Both the position numbers and the translations under genes were made by a program. Shown here one piece after another: positions 16,882 through 25,170 of a DNA stretch of 64,000 bases; positions within the stretch are counted from its first letter, which is position 1, and each line of letters starts with the position of its first letter. The notes under the pieces are model-generated. The model had not been told where the DNA came from. It saw only the letters and a program-made list of their open reading frames with translations, and did not search any database. Location: positions 1,116,001 to 1,180,000 of the forward strand of contig NZ_CP064030.1 in NCBI RefSeq assembly GCF_016865235.1, given 5' to 3'. This DNA comes from Dyella caseinilytica (GTDB lineage: Bacteria > Pseudomonadota > Gammaproteobacteria > Xanthomonadales > Rhodanobacteraceae).

Positions 16882-17673
16882 TCAACTCAACGCCTTCGTT
16901 CGTCCACCATCCACCGCGATACTTACGCCGTTGACGTAAGCCGCCGCCGGCGTACAAAGAAACGCGATGACCGCCGCCACTTCACCCGGCTCGCCAAAGC
17001 GGCGTGCAGGTACCGCAGCAACCATCTCTTTGGCCAGTTCTTCTTCGCTACGTCCGCTCTTCTGCGATTGCGCCGCAAGCAGGCCATCCAACCGGGCTGT
17101 GCGGGTGTAGCCGGGAAGCACGTTGTTGACGGTAATGCCGTCAACAGCCAATTCGCCCGACAAGGTTTTTGCCCACGCCGCAACCGCGGCGCGAATGGTG
17201 TTGGACACACCAAGGCCCGGAATGGGCTCTTTCACCGAGGTGGAAATGACGTTGATCAGTCGGCCATAACCACTGCTGCGCATGCCCGGCAGCACGGTTT
17301 GCAGCAATACCTGTCCGGCAATCAGATGCTGGCGGAAGGTGTCTTCGAAAGCGGCGGGCTCCGCACTGTTCGCAGGACCACCCGGCGGGCCGCCGGTGTT
17401 GTTGATAAGAATCTGTACCGGATGGGCCGCCACGATGTCCGCGACAGCGGTTTGCAGGCCGTGGGTGTCTTGCATATCGACACTCCACCAGTCATGGCGT
17501 TGCGCGGCATGTTTGCGCGGCAGGCTTTCGGCGACAGCCTTGAGCTGTTCGGCGGAACGCGCCAGCAAAGTGACGTCGGCGCCAAGTTCCGCCAGTTCCA
17601 GGGCTGTGGCGCGGCCAATACCCTGGGATGCCCCACAGACGAGTGCATGACGGCCGCTGAGGTTCAAATCCAT
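16882..17673 (-). CDS. SDR-fold protein with atypical catalytic residues
   Basis: A 263-residue Rossmann-fold protein with GASQGIG at 14-20 and NNTGG at 91-95. The expected catalytic Tyr and Lys are replaced: 13 residues after Ser144, where Tyr should be, is Ser157, and the Lys position is Arg161 (segment SNTIR). Otherwise the fold is complete, including the C-terminal VNGVSIAVDGG. It heads the minus-strand operon with the aminomuconate-type dehydrogenase. In kynurenine clusters such SDRs are usually unassigned; chemistry may be changed or lost. Confidence 0.85.
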   Translation of the reverse strand: MDLNLSGRHALVCGASQGIGRATALELAELGADVTLLARSAEQLKAVAESLPRKHAAQRHDWWSVDMQDTHGLQTAVADIVAAHPVQILINNTGGPPGGPANSAEPAAFEDTFRQHLIAGQVLLQTVLPGMRSSGYGRLINVISTSVKEPIPGLGVSNTIRAAVAAWAKTLSGELAVDGITVNNVLPGYTRTARLDGLLAAQSQKSGRSEEELAKEMVAAVPARRFGEPGEVAAVIAFLCTPAAAYVNGVSIAVDGGRTKALS

Positions 17674-17765
17674 GAGTGTTCCTTAAGGATGCTCTGACCC
17701 ATTCTACGTAGGCGTCACCGGCTCTGTCCGTTCGCAGGCCTTCGGGCCATCGATCCTTACGAGGG

Positions 17766-18095
17766 TCAGGTGTGGCTATGCCATTGCATCGTCAGTGCCG
17801 CAATCCAGCAGGCCCACGCGATCCACTGGCTATAACGCCAGACACGCCACAAGCGTGTGAGCGAAACATTGCCAATCGCGGCAATAGCGGGCGAGCGCAG
17901 CACGTGCTGCATGCGCAACCACAGTTGTGGACCATGGGCTGCGGCGCTGCCGGTGCCGGTATCGATGATCACTTTCCAGTGTTGCGGATAATCTTCGCGC
18001 AGGTGTTTGGCGATACGAAACGGCAGCACGGCATGCGCGGTGAAGCAGGCCAGGCCGATCAGCAACAGCCCGATATAGACCACAAACGAAATCAA
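17766..18095 (-). CDS. Small membrane protein of unknown function
   Basis: A 109-residue protein with a hydrophobic N-terminal segment (SFVVYIGLLLIGLACFTA) and a second near the C-terminus (YSQWIAWACWIAALTMQW), so it probably spans the inner membrane twice. No family is recognised. Its ATG overlaps the stop of the upstream lipoprotein gene by 4 nt, so they are probably co-translated. Confidence 0.7.
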   Translation of the reverse strand: MISFVVYIGLLLIGLACFTAHAVLPFRIAKHLREDYPQHWKVIIDTGTGSAAAHGPQLWLRMQHVLRSPAIAAIGNVSLTRLWRVWRYSQWIAWACWIAALTMQWHSHT

Positions 18096-18886
18096 GGACC
18101 GCTCCAGCTCAAATGCACGGGAATGTCGTTACGCAAGGTGTGTAGCAGGCCATCGCCTTCTGGCGCTTTGCCGCATACCGCCTTGTTGACGGCTTCAGAA
18201 TACGCCTTGTCCATCATGCCGACCCAGACCGTTCCATCTGGGCCGTGCTCGATCTTGTAGCTTCCGCCGGTCGACACCGCCGCCGGCGTGTTCGCGCTGG
18301 CGGTGGAGAAGGTACTGGCGGATTGTTCCCAGTACGTGTTGTCGGTTTGTTGCTTGCCGGAGCTGTAGACCACCAGATAGCGCGCCCGCTTGTCCGTGAC
18401 GGTCACGCTGCCGAACGCACCGCTGTCGCTGCTGCTCCAGCCCATGTACTCACACAGTTTCACATCCTGCGTATCGATCGGCTGGAACGCATCGTTGAGC
18501 TGCACGATGGTCGGCGCGAACAGATAGCTGCCGCTGCCGACCGAGCGTCCGTTGATCTCCGATTTTACGGCGATCTTGTAAGGCAGCTTGGCATCGGCCG
18601 GTAGCTTGAAGCTCAGGAAGTAGCTGTGCACGCCGTTGATGGCCGCCACCAGACTGCCGTTGCCCAGTACGAACTGCTGCGGTGTCCACGGCAGCTGATT
18701 CGCGTACGAGAAGTCGGCAAAGCTGCTGCAGCATGGGCTGGCCTGTTCAAGGTCCTTCCTGGCATCAGCCAATGACTTAGGTGGCGGACTCTGCGGGAGC
18801 AAGGTCGGCAGCGTGGGCAGCTTGACGCTATGGCAGGCGGCAAGCAGCAGGATGACAACGAACGTAAGAAGCAGTCGTAGACGCAT
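18092..18886 (-). CDS. MalM-like periplasmic lipoprotein
   Basis: A 264-residue lipoprotein with the lipobox LLLAACHS near residue 19. After it comes a PCCSSFADFSY motif and a beta-rich domain (SYFLSFKLPADAKLPYKIAV, FAPTIVQLNDAFQPI) that resembles the MalM family of maltose-operon periplasmic proteins. No maltose gene is nearby. The start is the ATG at 18886; a TTG at 18892 is in frame. It is followed directly by the small membrane protein and preceded by asnS, 12 nt away, so all three may be one transcript. Confidence 0.62.
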   Translation of the reverse strand: MRLRLLLTFVVILLLAACHSVKLPTLPTLLPQSPPPKSLADARKDLEQASPCCSSFADFSYANQLPWTPQQFVLGNGSLVAAINGVHSYFLSFKLPADAKLPYKIAVKSEINGRSVGSGSYLFAPTIVQLNDAFQPIDTQDVKLCEYMGWSSSDSGAFGSVTVTDKRARYLVVYSSGKQQTDNTYWEQSASTFSTASANTPAAVSTGGSYKIEHGPDGTVWVGMMDKAYSEAVNKAVCGKAPEGDGLLHTLRNDIPVHLSWSGP

Positions 18887-18898
18887 AAGCAATATCGA

Positions 18899-20299
18899 TC
18901 AGAACTCGGCACTCCCTGCCGCGCGGGGGTAGGGGATGGCATCACGGATGTTCGACAGTCCGCACACATACACCAGCAGGCGCTCGAAGCCGAGACCGAA
19001 GCCGGCGTGGGGTACGGTGCCGTAGCGGCGCAGGTCACGGTACCAATCATAGGTGGCAATATCGAGACCGAACTGGGCCATGCGGCGGTCGAGGTAGTCC
19101 AGGCGTTCCTCGCGCTGGGCACCGCCGATGATCTCGCCGATACCAGGGGCGAGCACGTCCATCGCGGCGACGGTTTTTCCGTCGTCGTTAAGACGCATGT
19201 AGAACGCCTTGATCTGCTCCGGATAGTTCATGACCACCACCGGACGGCCAACGTGCTTCTCGGCCAGGTAGCGCTCGTGCTCGGTTTGCAGATCGATGCC
19301 CCAGGCGACCGGGAATTCGAAGTGCTGGCCGGATTTCTTGAGGATCTCGACGGCTTCGGTGTAATCGATGCGCTCGAACGGCTGGGCGACGAAGTTTTCC
19401 AGGCGCGTGATCGCTTCAGGCAGCACGCGTTCAGCAAAGAACGCCATGTCATCGGCACGCTCTTCCAGCACCGCTTTGAAGATCGCCTTGAGGAAGGCCT
19501 CGGCGCAGTCGGCGTTGTCGTTGAGATCAGCAAAGGCGATCTCCGGCTCCACCATCCAGAACTCGGCCAGATGGCGCGGCGTGTTGGAGTTCTCGGCGCG
19601 GAAGGTCGGGCCGAAGGTGTAGACCTTGCTCATCGCCAGCGCATACGCCTCGACGTTGAGCTGGCCGGACACGGTAAGGAACGCTTCGCGGCCGAAGAAA
19701 TCCTTGCGGAAATCGATCTTGCCCTTGTCGTCGCGCGGCAGGTTGGCCAGATCCAGCGTGGACAGGCGGAACATGTCGCCTGCACCTTCGGCGTCGGACG
19801 TGGTGATGATCGGGGTGTTGATCCAGAAGAAGCCTTGCTCGGTGAGGTGGCGGTGGATCGCCATCATCATCGTGTGGCGCACGCGCGTCACCGCGCCGAA
19901 CAGGTTGGTGCGCGGGCGCAGGTGGGCGACCTCGCGCAGGAATTCCATCGAGTGCTGCTTGGGCTGGATCGGGTAGGTTTCCGGGTCATCGACCATGCCG
20001 GTAACGACCACGCTATCGGCCTGGAGTTCGAACGTCTGGCCCTTGCCCTGCGACGGCACCAGTGTGCCGCTGACGATGACGCCCGCGCCTGCGGTGAGGT
20101 GTTTAACCTCAGTTTCGTAATTGCCAAGGGTGGATGGTGCCACGGCCTGGATGGGGTCGAAGCAGGAACCGTCGCTGACATTCACGAACGACAGGCCAGC
20201 CTTGGAGTCGCGCCGGGTGCGTACCCAGCCGCGCACTGTCACTTTGCTGCCGGCTTCGATTTTGCCGGAAAGGGCCTGTTTGACGCTGACCACCGTCAT
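18899..20299 (-). CDS. asnS: Asparaginyl-tRNA synthetase
   Basis: A 466-residue class IIb aminoacyl-tRNA synthetase. The N-terminal OB-fold anticodon-binding domain (VTVRGWVRTRRDSKAGLSFV) is followed by the catalytic core with motif 2 (PTFRAENSNTPRHLAEFWM) and motif 3 (GFGLGFERLLVYV). AGGAG lies 9 nt before the ATG at 20299. It is typical in length. An Asp synthetase is excluded by the asparagine-type N-terminus and length. Confidence 0.96.
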   Translation of the reverse strand: MTVVSVKQALSGKIEAGSKVTVRGWVRTRRDSKAGLSFVNVSDGSCFDPIQAVAPSTLGNYETEVKHLTAGAGVIVSGTLVPSQGKGQTFELQADSVVVTGMVDDPETYPIQPKQHSMEFLREVAHLRPRTNLFGAVTRVRHTMMMAIHRHLTEQGFFWINTPIITTSDAEGAGDMFRLSTLDLANLPRDDKGKIDFRKDFFGREAFLTVSGQLNVEAYALAMSKVYTFGPTFRAENSNTPRHLAEFWMVEPEIAFADLNDNADCAEAFLKAIFKAVLEERADDMAFFAERVLPEAITRLENFVAQPFERIDYTEAVEILKKSGQHFEFPVAWGIDLQTEHERYLAEKHVGRPVVVMNYPEQIKAFYMRLNDDGKTVAAMDVLAPGIGEIIGGAQREERLDYLDRRMAQFGLDIATYDWYRDLRRYGTVPHAGFGLGFERLLVYVCGLSNIRDAIPYPRAAGSAEF

Positions 20300-20408
20300 G
20301 GATTGAAACTCCTGGGAAGAGCGCCCACTTGTTAAGGGCGTGAAGGCGAGCGGGCATGATAATGTAGGCCCCGCCCGCACTGCGACATGCCATCCGTGCC
20401 AAGCGCGC

Positions 20409-20423
20409 CTAATTACTAATTAG
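20409..20423. promoter_or_regulatory. Perfect palindrome upstream of the IscA-type gene
   Basis: CTAATTA-C-TAATTAG is a perfect inverted repeat with a 1-nt centre, 29 nt before the ATG at 20452, in a GC-rich setting. It may be an operator; the binding protein cannot be named. Confidence 0.4.
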
Positions 20424-20451
20424 AGTCGACCGATCCAGACCCGTTGTCGTT

Positions 20452-20778
20452 ATGACCATTTCGATCACTCCTACCGCCAATCAACGCATGCGCCAATTCC
20501 TGGCGCAGTCGCCTGACGCCGCCGGCGTCCGCTTTGGCGTCAAACGCACCGGCTGTTCCGGCTTCGCCTATGTGGTGGACCTGGCCGAAACGGCGGGCAG
20601 CGAGGACCAGACCTTCCAGATCGACGGCGTCCCGGTGATCGTGGACACCAAGAGCCTGCCACTGGTCGACGGTACCGTGATCGACTTTCAGCGCCAGGGT
20701 CTCAACGCCAGCTTCGTGTTCCACAACCCCAATGCGACCGGGGAGTGTGGGTGCGGGGAAAGCTTCACGGTCGGTTGA
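20452..20778 (+). CDS. A-type iron-sulfur carrier (IscA/SufA/ErpA family)
   Basis: A 108-residue HesB-like protein with the three conserved Fe-S cysteines: Cys35 in RTGCSGF and Cys99/Cys101 in GECGCGESF. It delivers [2Fe-2S] or [4Fe-4S] clusters to apoproteins. Which of IscA, SufA or ErpA it is cannot be told, because no other isc or suf gene adjoins it; the only sufE in the window is 27 kb away. Confidence 0.9.
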   Translation: MTISITPTANQRMRQFLAQSPDAAGVRFGVKRTGCSGFAYVVDLAETAGSEDQTFQIDGVPVIVDTKSLPLVDGTVIDFQRQGLNASFVFHNPNATGECGCGESFTVG

Positions 20779-20865
20779 TCTCGCCTGAAGCGCCTTCAGC
20801 GCCGAGAACAGCTCCCCGGCTAGCGGAATAGCGGCCGCTGCGAGTGGCCCAATCAATTCAGCCAC

Positions 20866-20895
20866 TTGCCCCACTTCATCCACTTCGCCTACAAT
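20866..20895 (+). promoter_or_regulatory. Probable promoter of rpsF-rpsR-rplI
   Basis: TTGCCC (20866-20871) and TACAAT (20890-20895) are spaced by 18 nt, about 105 nt before the rpsF ATG. This leaves a 5' leader in which r-protein autoregulation could act. Confidence 0.45.
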
Positions 20896-21000
20896 TCCGC
20901 TTCTGTCTGCACCCATATACACGCAGGCAGTCCCTTGCCTCACCGCACCGGCGGGAGGCTGCATGGCTCGTAAGGGCCACATCCATAAGGAGTTTCTCCG

Positions 21001-21429
21001 ATGACCTTGCGTCATTACGAAGTTGTGTTTCTGGTCCACCCTGACCAGAGCGAGCAGGTTCCGGCGATGATCGAGCGCTACAAAGCGCTGATCGCTTCCG
21101 ACGGCGGCAAGATCCACCGCCTGGAAGACTGGGGCCGCCGCCAGCTGGCCTACCCGATCGTGAACCTGGCCAAGGCTCACTACGTGATGCTCAATATCGA
21201 AGTGAGCCAGAGCGTGCTGAACGAACTGGAGTCGGGCTTCCGCTTCAATGACGCCGTGCTGCGTCATCTGGTCATCAAGCGCGACGAGGCCGATACCGAT
21301 CAGTCCTTCATCCTGAAGAGCAAGGAAAAGGACGATGCGAAGTCTTCCCGCCGCCGTGACGACGACGCCGAAGGCGACGACCGCCGTGTCGGTCGCGCTG
21401 ACAGCGACGACGCCGAACTCGAAGACTGA
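21001..21429 (+). CDS. rpsF: 30S ribosomal protein S6
   Basis: A 142-residue S6 with the typical start TLRHYEVVFLVHPDQ and the central DWGRRQLAYPI. The C-terminal 40 residues are charged and Asp-rich (RRRDDDAEGDDRRVGRADSD), which is longer than in E. coli before glutamylation; such acidic tails occur in other proteobacteria. It heads the usual S6-S18-L9 operon and is 16 nt from rpsR. Confidence 0.97.
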   Translation: MTLRHYEVVFLVHPDQSEQVPAMIERYKALIASDGGKIHRLEDWGRRQLAYPIVNLAKAHYVMLNIEVSQSVLNELESGFRFNDAVLRHLVIKRDEADTDQSFILKSKEKDDAKSSRRRDDDAEGDDRRVGRADSDDAELED

Positions 21430-21445
21430 TTAGGAGCGATAGACC

Positions 21446-21676
21446 ATGTCCAAGTTCTTCCGCCGCCGCAAGTTCTGCCGCTTCACGGCCGAAAACGTCA
21501 AAGAGATCGACTACAAGGATCTCAACACGCTGCGCCAGTACATCACTGAGAACGGCAAGATCGTTCCCAGCCGCATCACCGGCACGAAGGCTCGTTACCA
21601 GCGTCAGCTGGCCACGGCCATCAAGCGCGCACGCTTCCTGGCGCTGCTGCCGTACACCGACAACCACGACGTCTAA
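21446..21676 (+). CDS. rpsR: 30S ribosomal protein S18
   Basis: A 76-residue S18 (FFRRRKFCRF, DYKDLNTLRQYI, TGTKARYQRQL). It pairs with S6 on the platform of the small subunit. The Shine-Dalgarno TTAGGAG precedes the ATG. The gap of 149 nt to rplI is unusually long and structured. Confidence 0.97.
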   Translation: MSKFFRRRKFCRFTAENVKEIDYKDLNTLRQYITENGKIVPSRITGTKARYQRQLATAIKRARFLALLPYTDNHDV

Positions 21677-21701
21677 TCGCGCGTGGGTCCTTCGCCGTTG
21701 A

Positions 21702-21757
21702 GACGAGGGGCAAGCTTTAACCCTCTCGTCGTCTACCAAGTGATAGAGGCGAGAGGG
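21702..21757 (+). promoter_or_regulatory. Mutually exclusive hairpins between rpsR and rplI
   Basis: The segment 21721-21730 (CCCTCTCGTC) can pair with GACGAGGGG just upstream (21702-21710, with one bulge) or, through CCCTCTCG, with the perfect complement CGAGAGGG at 21750-21757. The two pairings exclude each other. No T-run follows either, so this may be a translational or processing switch rather than a terminator. Confidence 0.45.
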
Positions 21758-21825
21758 GCAACACTTCGGACAACCGTCCACGGCTGCGCCGGCCACTGCG
21801 GTGCTAACGAATTGAGGATTGACCC

Positions 21826-22275
21826 ATGGAACTGATTCTTCTTGAAAACGTGCGTAACCTCGGCAAGCTTGGCGACAAGGTCAAGGTGAAGCCGGGCTAC
21901 GGCCGCAACTATCTGCTGCCGCAGGGCAAGGCTGTTCGCGTGAACGCCGAAAACCTGGCCGCGTTCGAAGCTCGTCGCGCTGAATACGAAGCCAAGGCCA
22001 ACAAGCTCCTGACCGACGCCGAGTCGCGCAAGGCGAAGCTGGCCGACGTGTCGGTGACGATCTCCGCCAACGCCAGTCCCGAAGGCAAGCTGTATGGCTC
22101 GGTTGGTCCGCGCGAGATCGCTGACGCGCTGCAGACTGCTGGCCACGACATCCACAAGGGTGAAGTGATCCAGGGCGAAGGCCCGATCCGCCATATCGGC
22201 GAGTTCGAGGTCGTGATCAGCATGCACGCTGACGTGCAGGGCACCGTCAAGGTGATCGTGATCGGCGAGAAGTAA
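21826..22275 (+). CDS. rplI: 50S ribosomal protein L9
   Basis: A 149-residue L9 with the N-terminal domain MELILLENVRNLGKLGD, VKPGYGRNYLLPQGKA, a central helix and the C-terminal domain (SVGPREIADALQTAGHDI). It binds 23S rRNA near the L1 stalk and limits frameshifting. GAGGATTG precedes the ATG. Confidence 0.97.
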   Translation: MELILLENVRNLGKLGDKVKVKPGYGRNYLLPQGKAVRVNAENLAAFEARRAEYEAKANKLLTDAESRKAKLADVSVTISANASPEGKLYGSVGPREIADALQTAGHDIHKGEVIQGEGPIRHIGEFEVVISMHADVQGTVKVIVIGEK

Positions 22276-22305
22276 GCCGCTTACGCCATCTTTCGATGGA
22301 TGCAG

Positions 22306-22334
22306 ACGGGCGCCGTTCGGCGCCCGTTTGTTTT
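22306..22334 (+). terminator. Intrinsic terminator of the S6-S18-L9 operon
   Basis: A 9-bp stem ACGGGCGCC/GGCGCCCGT with the loop GTTC is followed by TTGTTTT, 30 nt after the rplI stop. Confidence 0.9.
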
Positions 22335-22480
22335 GGAGCGGCCTGCGGATTTCTTATCCCCAGCTAATCACAAGATATCCACAGACTTATTGTCTCGTTC
22401 CTTGAGACTGCGCCGCGTATGCTCGCAGCTTGTGCCTGCCTACATGGCTTTGTGCACCTTCCTTGCTACAGGGAATGTCC

Positions 22481-23884
22481 ATGTCCTTCGTGCCCGAACG
22501 CAAATCTGGCAATAACCACAACAACAGTGCCATTGAAGCCCTGCGGGTTCCTCCGAACTCCATCGACGCAGAACAGGCGGTGCTTGGCGGCTTGATGCTG
22601 GCGGCCGATGCGCTGGATAAAGTCGCCGACAAACTGGCCGAGGTGGATTTCTACCGCAAGGATCACCGGCTGATCTGGCGCGCCATCAACGAGCTTGCCA
22701 ACAAAGGTATGCCGTGTGATGCAGTCACGCTGGGCGACTGGTTCGAAGCCAATGGGTTGGCGGAGATGGTCGGCGGCGCGAGCTATCTGATCGAACTGGC
22801 CAATACCACGCCGAGCGCGGCCAACATCGCCGCCTATGCAGAAATCGTGCGCGAGAAGTCGGTGCTGCGGCAGCTGATCGATGCCGGTACCGCGATTACC
22901 GAAGACGGCTATCGTCCGGAAGGCAAATCCGTGCACGAAGTGCTGGAAACGGCCGAGCAGCGCGTGTTCCACATCGCCGAATCCGGCGCACGCGGCAAGC
23001 GGGAAACCGTGTCCATGCGCGAGGCGGTCAAGGATGCGTTCCGCCTGCTGCACGAGCGCTACCAAAATCGCGGTCAGCTCACCGGTATCTCCACTGGCTT
23101 CACCGACCTGGACAATCTCACGTCCGGCCTGCAGCCCTCGGACCTGATCATCGTCGCGGCGCGTCCGTCGATGGGCAAGACCGCCTTCTCGGTCAACATT
23201 GCTGAAGCCTGTGCTTTGCGCGCCAAGAAACCGGTGGTGATTTTTTCGATGGAAATGTCGGCGTCGCAGCTGGCGTTCCGTCTGATTTCTTCGGTCGGCC
23301 GCATTCACCAGCAGCACCTGCGCAATGGCGATCTGGCCGAAGAAGATTGGCCGCGCGTCACCAACGCCATCGCGCTGCTGTCCGAGGCGAAAATTTTCAT
23401 CGACGACACCCCCGGTCTCTCGCCGGTGGAAATGCGTTCGCGTTCGCGCCGCGTCGCACGCGAGCACGGCGGCCTGGGTTTGATCGTGGTCGACTACTTG
23501 CAGCTGATGCAGGTGCCGGGCAACAAGGAAAACCGTGCGACCGAAATCTCGGAAATCTCGCGCTCGCTGAAAGGTCTGGCCAAGGAACTCAACGTGCCTG
23601 TGATCGCGCTGTCGCAGCTCAACCGTTCGCTGGAACAGCGCGCGGACAAGCGCCCGATGATGTCGGACCTGCGTGAATCCGGCGCTATCGAACAGGACGC
23701 GGACGTGATCATGTTCATCTATCGCGATGAGTACTACAACAAGGAATCGCCGGATAAGGGCCTGGCCGAGATCATCATCGGCAAGCAGCGTAACGGCCCT
23801 ACCGACACGATAAAGCTGACCTTCCTCGGCCACTACACCAAGTTCGAGAACTACAGCCCCGATACCTATACCGGGCACTTCTAA
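22481..23884 (+). CDS. dnaB: Replicative DNA helicase DnaB
   Basis: A 467-residue hexameric replicative helicase. The N-terminal primase-interacting domain (SIDAEQAVLGGLML) is followed by a RecA-like motor with Walker A ARPSMGKTAF, Walker B LIVVDYLQLM and SDLRESGAIEQDADV. No intein is present. The ATG at 22481, with AGGGA 6 nt upstream, is preferred to the ATGs at 22475 and 22430. The order rplI-dnaB-alr is widespread in proteobacteria. Confidence 0.96.
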   Translation: MSFVPERKSGNNHNNSAIEALRVPPNSIDAEQAVLGGLMLAADALDKVADKLAEVDFYRKDHRLIWRAINELANKGMPCDAVTLGDWFEANGLAEMVGGASYLIELANTTPSAANIAAYAEIVREKSVLRQLIDAGTAITEDGYRPEGKSVHEVLETAEQRVFHIAESGARGKRETVSMREAVKDAFRLLHERYQNRGQLTGISTGFTDLDNLTSGLQPSDLIIVAARPSMGKTAFSVNIAEACALRAKKPVVIFSMEMSASQLAFRLISSVGRIHQQHLRNGDLAEEDWPRVTNAIALLSEAKIFIDDTPGLSPVEMRSRSRRVAREHGGLGLIVVDYLQLMQVPGNKENRATEISEISRSLKGLAKELNVPVIALSQLNRSLEQRADKRPMMSDLRESGAIEQDADVIMFIYRDEYYNKESPDKGLAEIIIGKQRNGPTDTIKLTFLGHYTKFENYSPDTYTGHF

Positions 23885-24027
23885 GAGCCCGTGTACGGTC
23901 TCTTGGCGGGTGCTGCCCGCACTTTGCCATCGCAATGCCCTGATCCGCCGCTCGCTGGCCGGTAACCTATGATGCAGCGGGCGTTGTTCCCGCGCCTTGG
24001 AACACCTCTTTTGAGCATTCAGGAATC

Positions 24028-25116
24028 ATGAGTCGTACAACCGTCGCCACCATCCATCTGGGCGCGCTGCGCCACAACCTCGAACGGATCCGGTCGTTGG
24101 CCGAACCTGCTAAGGTCATGGCGGTGGTGAAGGCGGATGCCTACGGACATGGTCTGGAGCGTGTCGCCCGCGCGCTGGACGGTGCGGCAGATGCGTTTGC
24201 GGTGGCCTCGCTCGGCGATGGTTTGCGCTTGCGCGCGGCCGGACATCGACAGCGCATCGTGGTGCTGTCCGGTCCCGATCAGGCCGGCGATATCGCCGAA
24301 ATGCAACGCCTCGGCCTCGACGCGGCGATCCATCACGAAAGCCAGCTGCGCTGGCTGTCGGAAGCGTCGCCGACACGCGGACGTCTGCGCGTATGGCTGA
24401 AGGTCGATAGCGGCATGCATCGGCTGGGATTTGCGCCGGAACGCGCTGCGGCCGTGCACGCGCAATTGTCAACGATGACCGGCATCGATCCGGATATCGG
24501 CTTGATGACGCATTTCGCCGAGTCGGAGGTATTTGATGGCGAGCGAACCCGCGAGCAGATCCAGCGTTTCCAGCAGGCGACAACGGGATTGTCCGGGCCG
24601 CGCTCGCTTTCCAATTCCGCGGCCGTGCTCGGCTGGCCGGATGCGCGTGGTGAATGGGTGCGCACCGGCGGCCTGTTGTATGGCCTCTCGGTCGTTGAAG
24701 GGAAAGCCGGCGAGGATTTCGGTTTTCGCGCGGCCATGACGCTCTCCACGCGCCTGATCGCGATCAACGCCATCAGGCGTGGCGAGCGCATCGGCTACAA
24801 CGGCTTGTGGGAGTGTCCGGAAGACATGCCCGTCGGCGTCGCTGCGGTCGGCTATGGCGATGGCTATCCACGCAGCGCTGCCGCCGGTACGCCAGTACTG
24901 GTCGGCAACCAGCGCGTACCGCTGATCGGACGCGTGTCGATGGATCTCATTACTTTGGATCTGCGCCAGGCGCCTGACGCGAGGGTGGGTGATCGCGTCG
25001 TGCTTTGGGGGCCGGAGTTGCCGGTGGAAATCGTTGCCGCCCAGGCCGGTACGATCAGTTATGACCTTACCTGCGGTATGACGCGCCGAGTACTGTTCGT
25101 TGAAGACGATAATTGA
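24028..25116 (+). CDS. alr: Alanine racemase
   Basis: A 362-residue PLP enzyme that supplies D-alanine for peptidoglycan. The PLP lysine is Lys35 in AVVKADAYGHG. The C-terminal domain carries RIGYNGLW and VGYGDGYPRSA, which include the second catalytic base Tyr, and VSMDLITLDL. No signal peptide, so it is the cytosolic biosynthetic type. It follows dnaB as in many gammaproteobacteria. Confidence 0.95.
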   Translation: MSRTTVATIHLGALRHNLERIRSLAEPAKVMAVVKADAYGHGLERVARALDGAADAFAVASLGDGLRLRAAGHRQRIVVLSGPDQAGDIAEMQRLGLDAAIHHESQLRWLSEASPTRGRLRVWLKVDSGMHRLGFAPERAAAVHAQLSTMTGIDPDIGLMTHFAESEVFDGERTREQIQRFQQATTGLSGPRSLSNSAAVLGWPDARGEWVRTGGLLYGLSVVEGKAGEDFGFRAAMTLSTRLIAINAIRRGERIGYNGLWECPEDMPVGVAAVGYGDGYPRSAAAGTPVLVGNQRVPLIGRVSMDLITLDLRQAPDARVGDRVVLWGPELPVEIVAAQAGTISYDLTCGMTRRVLFVEDDN

Positions 25117-25170
25117 ACAAGGACTGATAAGGGACTATATTTGGTCCTATGTTCCTGGATGGGTAGCGTC

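Noticed and set aside
19007..20335. Plus-strand frame across asnS (442 codons)
   Set aside because: Antisense shadow of asnS; amino-acid composition is typical of reverse-frame GC codons and no start signal fits.
22466..23935. Long open frame on the minus strand across dnaB (489 codons)
   Set aside because: It is the antisense shadow of a complete DnaB; its translation is His/Arg/Gln-rich without any known motif. High GC produces such frames throughout.
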